Positions 60,840 to 64,000 of a DNA stretch of 64,000 nt are shown piece by piece. Source of the DNA: an uncultured Ignavibacteriota bacterium (GTDB taxonomy: Bacteria; Bacteroidota; Ignavibacteria; Palsa-1295); contig CAIUMP010000007.1 in NCBI GenBank assembly GCA_903900335.1, positions 1-64,000 on the forward strand, written 5' to 3'. The notes under the pieces are model-generated. The model was not told the origin of the DNA, did no database searches, and saw nothing but the letters and a program-made list of their open reading frames with translations. A program made the translations under genes and the position numbers. Within the stretch, counting starts at the first letter, position 1; each line of letters begins with the position of its first letter.

Positions 60840-62451
60840 AATTGATCCTGAAGAGCAGCAGCGTGTCCATCCAATCGGAACGACAAAAATGATCCCGACC
60901 CACATCACCGGATGTGCCGATGATCGTTGCCTCCAGCGAACCCAATCGAACTACTTCACGATAGAACGGATCGTCGCGTTGGCGGTTCTTGGGATACGTA
61001 GGGGAATCGTAAAGCACGAAGTAATCGATGTGGTGTCGCAGAATGAACGAATCGAGAGGTTCTTCGCGTGTCGGAAACGAGATAAAGTGATCTGTCATCG
61101 TTTCGATCGAAGAAATTTGACTTAGCCGACTGAGAGATGTCGGTTCCGTACACACTCTGGGCTTTCCCTTTCCGCGCCATGTTTGCGCAACGGCACTTCC
61201 GATCTGTGCGATTGCCCTTTCGTTCGAACGATCTATGTTGCGCGCGGTGCTCCGCACTGGTAGGGCATCGCGCACTCCTAATCCACCAACGCTGAGGGCC
61301 AGAAGTACTATTAGAGAGTACTTGATTCGCGGGGAGTGCTCTGTCAATCGTGAAAAAAGGATCGCGACGGCAAGCAAAAGCAGGGGTAGGATTTGCACCA
61401 GATAATTCACTTCTGAACCTTCAAGGAATAACCAGCTACAAATGACGATGCTGATGGGGAATGCGATGGAACTGGGACTGAGCAGTCGCTGCCGAGAGGA
61501 TCGCATGGCTACGGCCAGCAAGGGTACGATCAAATAGACCTGAGGAGCCTCTATGGCGATCTGCTTCATTCGGATCACAAGATTGGAGACCTGCACCGAG
61601 CGAGAAAATGGACGTAGGATAGGAATGCTGGAGAGTACATCATGAAACTGGGAGTGGCCTGCCGAGGTGGGGGTAAAGAGCGTTAGATTGCCAATGGCCA
61701 CATAGTATGCACTCACAAGTATTATAAAGACCGCTAAGCTTCCTGCCAATGCGAAGTACACGTTGCGGCTTCGCGATAACGCGCCTAAGCGCCAAACAAA
61801 GTACGTCGAGACAGGCAGCAGAAGTGTGAGCAAATGCACAGAAGAACTCACCGAGAGAAACGCGATGACGGCCCCGAATAAGAGCCACCATCGTCCACTC
61901 GGTTGGGTAGACTGTTTGGCTCGGAGCATGAGCAGCGTGACGGTCACCAAGACGATCAATCCTGCGAGAAGGTCGGTCCTACACGAGTGACTTGAGTAAA
62001 AAAAAGATCTTGAACAAACCAGTAGCAATACGGCAAGCGCTGCTGACGAATGACTCGCACCCAACTTTCTCGCGCAGACAAAAAGTGAAGCACAGAGCAG
62101 CACACCAAGAGCTGCGGTCACAGACCGGCCGATTTCGATCGGGTCGCCCGGTATCAGCGCACTTGGCGCTCCGTAAAGGCAGGACGAGAGCCATGTCATG
62201 CTTAGAACCAGACCCTTCGATTGCTCAAGCGTAGATCCAAGAGCAAGCGGGTACCGAACCACGCCTGTGGTGATCTGCGACTTCGCCTCGCTCATCAGCC
62301 AGGTTTCATCACCGAACCAGCGGAGCCCGTTCGGTTGCGGGAATATGAAAAGCGATGAGAGCTGGAGCGCAAGTACTGACAAAGCGATGGCTACAAGACC
62401 GACCGCAAGTTGTCTATCCAACCTAAAAGATCGCGCGTCCACTTCAATCAT
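60826..62451 (-). CDS. GT-C glycosyltransferase, paralogue of the next gene
   Basis: 541 residues from ATG 62451 (the frame is open to 62484). About eleven helices; the first loop has RWFGDETWLMSEAKSQITTGVVRYPLALGS with the Asp-Glu pair of PMT/ArnT enzymes. It is clearly related to the protein at 62444 in the same positions (GDE[ST]WLM, Y[AP]LGS, G.L..... , GRSVTA.L, SRSF), so the two arose by tandem duplication. The start codon overlaps the previous stop (ATGATTGA). Presumed to transfer different sugars of one glycan. Confidence 0.82.
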   Translation of the reverse strand: MIEVDARSFRLDRQLAVGLVAIALSVLALQLSSLFIFPQPNGLRWFGDETWLMSEAKSQITTGVVRYPLALGSTLEQSKGLVLSMTWLSSCLYGAPSALIPGDPIEIGRSVTAALGVLLCASLFVCARKLGASHSSAALAVLLLVCSRSFFYSSHSCRTDLLAGLIVLVTVTLLMLRAKQSTQPSGRWWLLFGAVIAFLSVSSSVHLLTLLLPVSTYFVWRLGALSRSRNVYFALAGSLAVFIILVSAYYVAIGNLTLFTPTSAGHSQFHDVLSSIPILRPFSRSVQVSNLVIRMKQIAIEAPQVYLIVPLLAVAMRSSRQRLLSPSSIAFPISIVICSWLFLEGSEVNYLVQILPLLLLAVAILFSRLTEHSPRIKYSLIVLLALSVGGLGVRDALPVRSTARNIDRSNERAIAQIGSAVAQTWRGKGKPRVCTEPTSLSRLSQISSIETMTDHFISFPTREEPLDSFILRHHIDYFVLYDSPTYPKNRQRDDPFYREVVRLGSLEATIIGTSGDVGRDHFCRSDWMDTLLLFRINYGGK

Positions 62452-64000
62452 ACAGGTGGTACAGTTGAAGTGTGTCAGGCGCATTGTTGCAGGACTCGAA
62501 ATACGAGCGTCCGACGTCGGTGAATACTCCGGCCTGTTGCCAGACCATCAGGCCCAGGTGCTTCGCAGCAATGGATAGTGGGCCTATCTCTCGCATATAA
62601 TCAGGCTTCAGCCCGCTTTGATAGAGGAGAATGTACCGCACATGTGCCTTCTTGATGGCATACTCTAATGGTGATAATTCTCCGTGGCTTGTACCGTCCT
62701 GCGGGAATTCAACCAGATGCGTTGTCATCAGTTGCACACTGGTGTCGAGCAAGATACAATGAATTGACGGATTGCTAGCCAGGACAATGGGTCGAGGTTC
62801 TGCGCTACCGTGAACGACCTGACCTAGCGCGTCAGTAACTGCATGGTCGTTAGCTTTGGAAATATTTCGGCCAATTGTACGCACGTTCCATGCGTCGGTT
62901 AGCCCGAAGATCCCCAGCGCCGCAGCCGCCGAAAGAATGATCCAGGGTCTTCCCACAACCGGGAGAAGACGCCAGGCAATAAGCGCAATCTCCACGCTCA
63001 ACACTGGCAACACATGTATCAGATAACTGGTGGGTGCCGCGCTTTCAAATTCAAACCAACACACCACAATCATTGCGGCAACCACATGCCGCCATTCTAA
63101 GCCGATCTGCGCCTGCCTTCGAACAAGAGCGATCATAGTGAGACCAACCCCGGTGATTATGGCAACGGCATATCCTAGGGCCAGAGAAGAAAGCGTCTTC
63201 CACTTTTGTATCGCGTTGGCGGATTGCACAGAGCGCGAAAACAGCCGGAGTGCAGGTATATCCGATAGATTTAGAAGAAATGCGTTCGATCGCCCACCAC
63301 CCAGCAGTGTTGCGTGCCCTTGTAACATTGCGACGCCGATCAGTAGGAGTGCGACAGCACCGCTACCGGCCAGATACGAGGCCACAATGCTGATCGTGCG
63401 ACTCTTTTCAGACCGTAGCACGCAAACAAAAGTAGCGATCCAGATGGCAAGCGCGACATGGATTGTAATAAGTACACTGCCGGTCGCCAGTGCCCCGGCC
63501 AGCACTGCAGTTGAAGACACTTGTCGCTTAAGTCGTTCTTGTTTGGTCCCAGCCTTCGTGTTAATTCTAAGAAGTAAGGATAGCCCAAGCAATATTGAAA
63601 GCGATGTAAGGATGTCGTACCGAGCAGAGTGGCCAGTAAGTAGGAATGAGCGAGAACTAAGCAGAAGAAGTACCGAGAACAGAGAGAGAACGCGGTCGCC
63701 AGTAAGTCTGCGCGTGACTTCAAAGAGTGCAATTAAGAGTGTAGCGCTTAGCAATGCGGTTACCGAACGGCCGACGAGGATGATGTCTGTTCCACCTTTG
63801 AACAGAGCCGCAGGAAGGCCATAGAGCAGCGCGGGTATCCACATGTTGCCAAAGAGTAAACCACTTCCGTGTTGCAGATTTGATCCGAGAGCATACGGAT
63901 GGCGGAAGACTCCTTCCATGATTTGCGTCCGGAATTCGATCATCAGCCAACTCTCGTCACCCCACCACAGATAGGAGTCTTGCACCGGGGTCGTATAGAG
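62444..64000 (-). CDS. GT-C glycosyltransferase, partial at window edge
   Basis: The 5' end lies beyond base 64000; the frame is open to the edge and the visible part begins just before the first-loop block YLWWGDESWLMIEFRTQIMEGVFRHPYALGS. An N-terminal signal-anchor of about 40 residues, as in the paralogue at 60826, is therefore missing. About ten helices and a C-terminal soluble domain (VRYILLYQSGLKPDYMREIGPLSIAAKHLGLM) are visible. Family PMT/ArnT-like GT-C. First visible gene of a three-gene minus-strand operon. Confidence 0.82.
   Translation of the reverse strand, partial: LYTTPVQDSYLWWGDESWLMIEFRTQIMEGVFRHPYALGSNLQHGSGLLFGNMWIPALLYGLPAALFKGGTDIILVGRSVTALLSATLLIALFEVTRRLTGDRVLSLFSVLLLLSSRSFLLTGHSARYDILTSLSILLGLSLLLRINTKAGTKQERLKRQVSSTAVLAGALATGSVLITIHVALAIWIATFVCVLRSEKSRTISIVASYLAGSGAVALLLIGVAMLQGHATLLGGGRSNAFLLNLSDIPALRLFSRSVQSANAIQKWKTLSSLALGYAVAIITGVGLTMIALVRRQAQIGLEWRHVVAAMIVVCWFEFESAAPTSYLIHVLPVLSVEIALIAWRLLPVVGRPWIILSAAAALGIFGLTDAWNVRTIGRNISKANDHAVTDALGQVVHGSAEPRPIVLASNPSIHCILLDTSVQLMTTHLVEFPQDGTSHGELSPLEYAIKKAHVRYILLYQSGLKPDYMREIGPLSIAAKHLGLMVWQQAGVFTDVGRSYFESCNNAPDTLQLYHLYD

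Overview
The window reads as a piece of chromosome from a Bacteroidota-like (FCB group) bacterium, most plausibly from the Kapabacteria/Ignavibacteria side. The evidence is indirect but consistent. Two secreted proteins end in type IX secretion (T9SS) type-A-like sorting domains (25..1185, 44237..46315). Several genes lack a Shine-Dalgarno sequence. Promoter elements of the Bacteroidota form TAnnTTTG sit next to genes. Families common in that group (DUF5916, Big_5 Ig-like lipoproteins, Asp-box propellers, TPR proteins with a LuxR-type HTH) recur. No rRNA, tRNA, transposase, integrase or CRISPR array was seen.

Left part (1-21.5 kb): a T9SS cargo protein; a three-gene envelope operon with two CpoB/YbgF-like TPR lipoproteins around an outer-membrane barrel; metG; an Ig-like lipoprotein; a GalE-like epimerase; two exported proteins; a GT4 glycosyltransferase; a TPR-HTH regulator; a PD40 lipoprotein; a two-domain oxidoreductase typical of polysaccharide loci; and a cluster of a PEGA-like lipoprotein, a degenerate GIY-YIG protein and a PDZ protein with about twelve copies of an unrecognised Asp/Tyr/SQG repeat.

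Middle (21.9-32 kb): a 2088-residue exported protein combining collagen-like triplets, tail-fibre-like segments, a 16-residue repeat array and a Kelch propeller, followed by a 1158-residue STAND NTPase (DUF4062 - P-loop NTPase - TPR) that resembles eukaryotic nephrocystin-3/TEP1-type proteins. These two genes and the PDZ repeat protein are the least ordinary content.

Right part (32-52.6 kb): mostly housekeeping and envelope genes (UDP-glucuronate decarboxylase-like epimerase, PfkB kinase, patatin-Omp85 fusion, SDR, inositol monophosphatase, PlsY, HtrA protease, PurD, Bcp peroxiredoxin, GNAT, DUF5916, LolA, 2Fe-2S ferredoxin, RRM protein). From 52.7 kb to the end lies a glycan-assembly region: at least five GT-C-type or related polytopic membrane proteins, tightly packed with 4-14 bp overlaps, and a DegT/DnrJ aminotransferase. 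The last gene is cut by the window edge.

The main non-genic signals are: an identical TATCTTTG-N5-start-codon arrangement at three genes, suggesting leaderless transcripts; palindromic repeats between genes and, apparently, inserted in frame inside metG and the two-domain oxidoreductase; and a two-part motif with identical spacing in two AT-rich intergenic regions, one of which may drive a small RNA.
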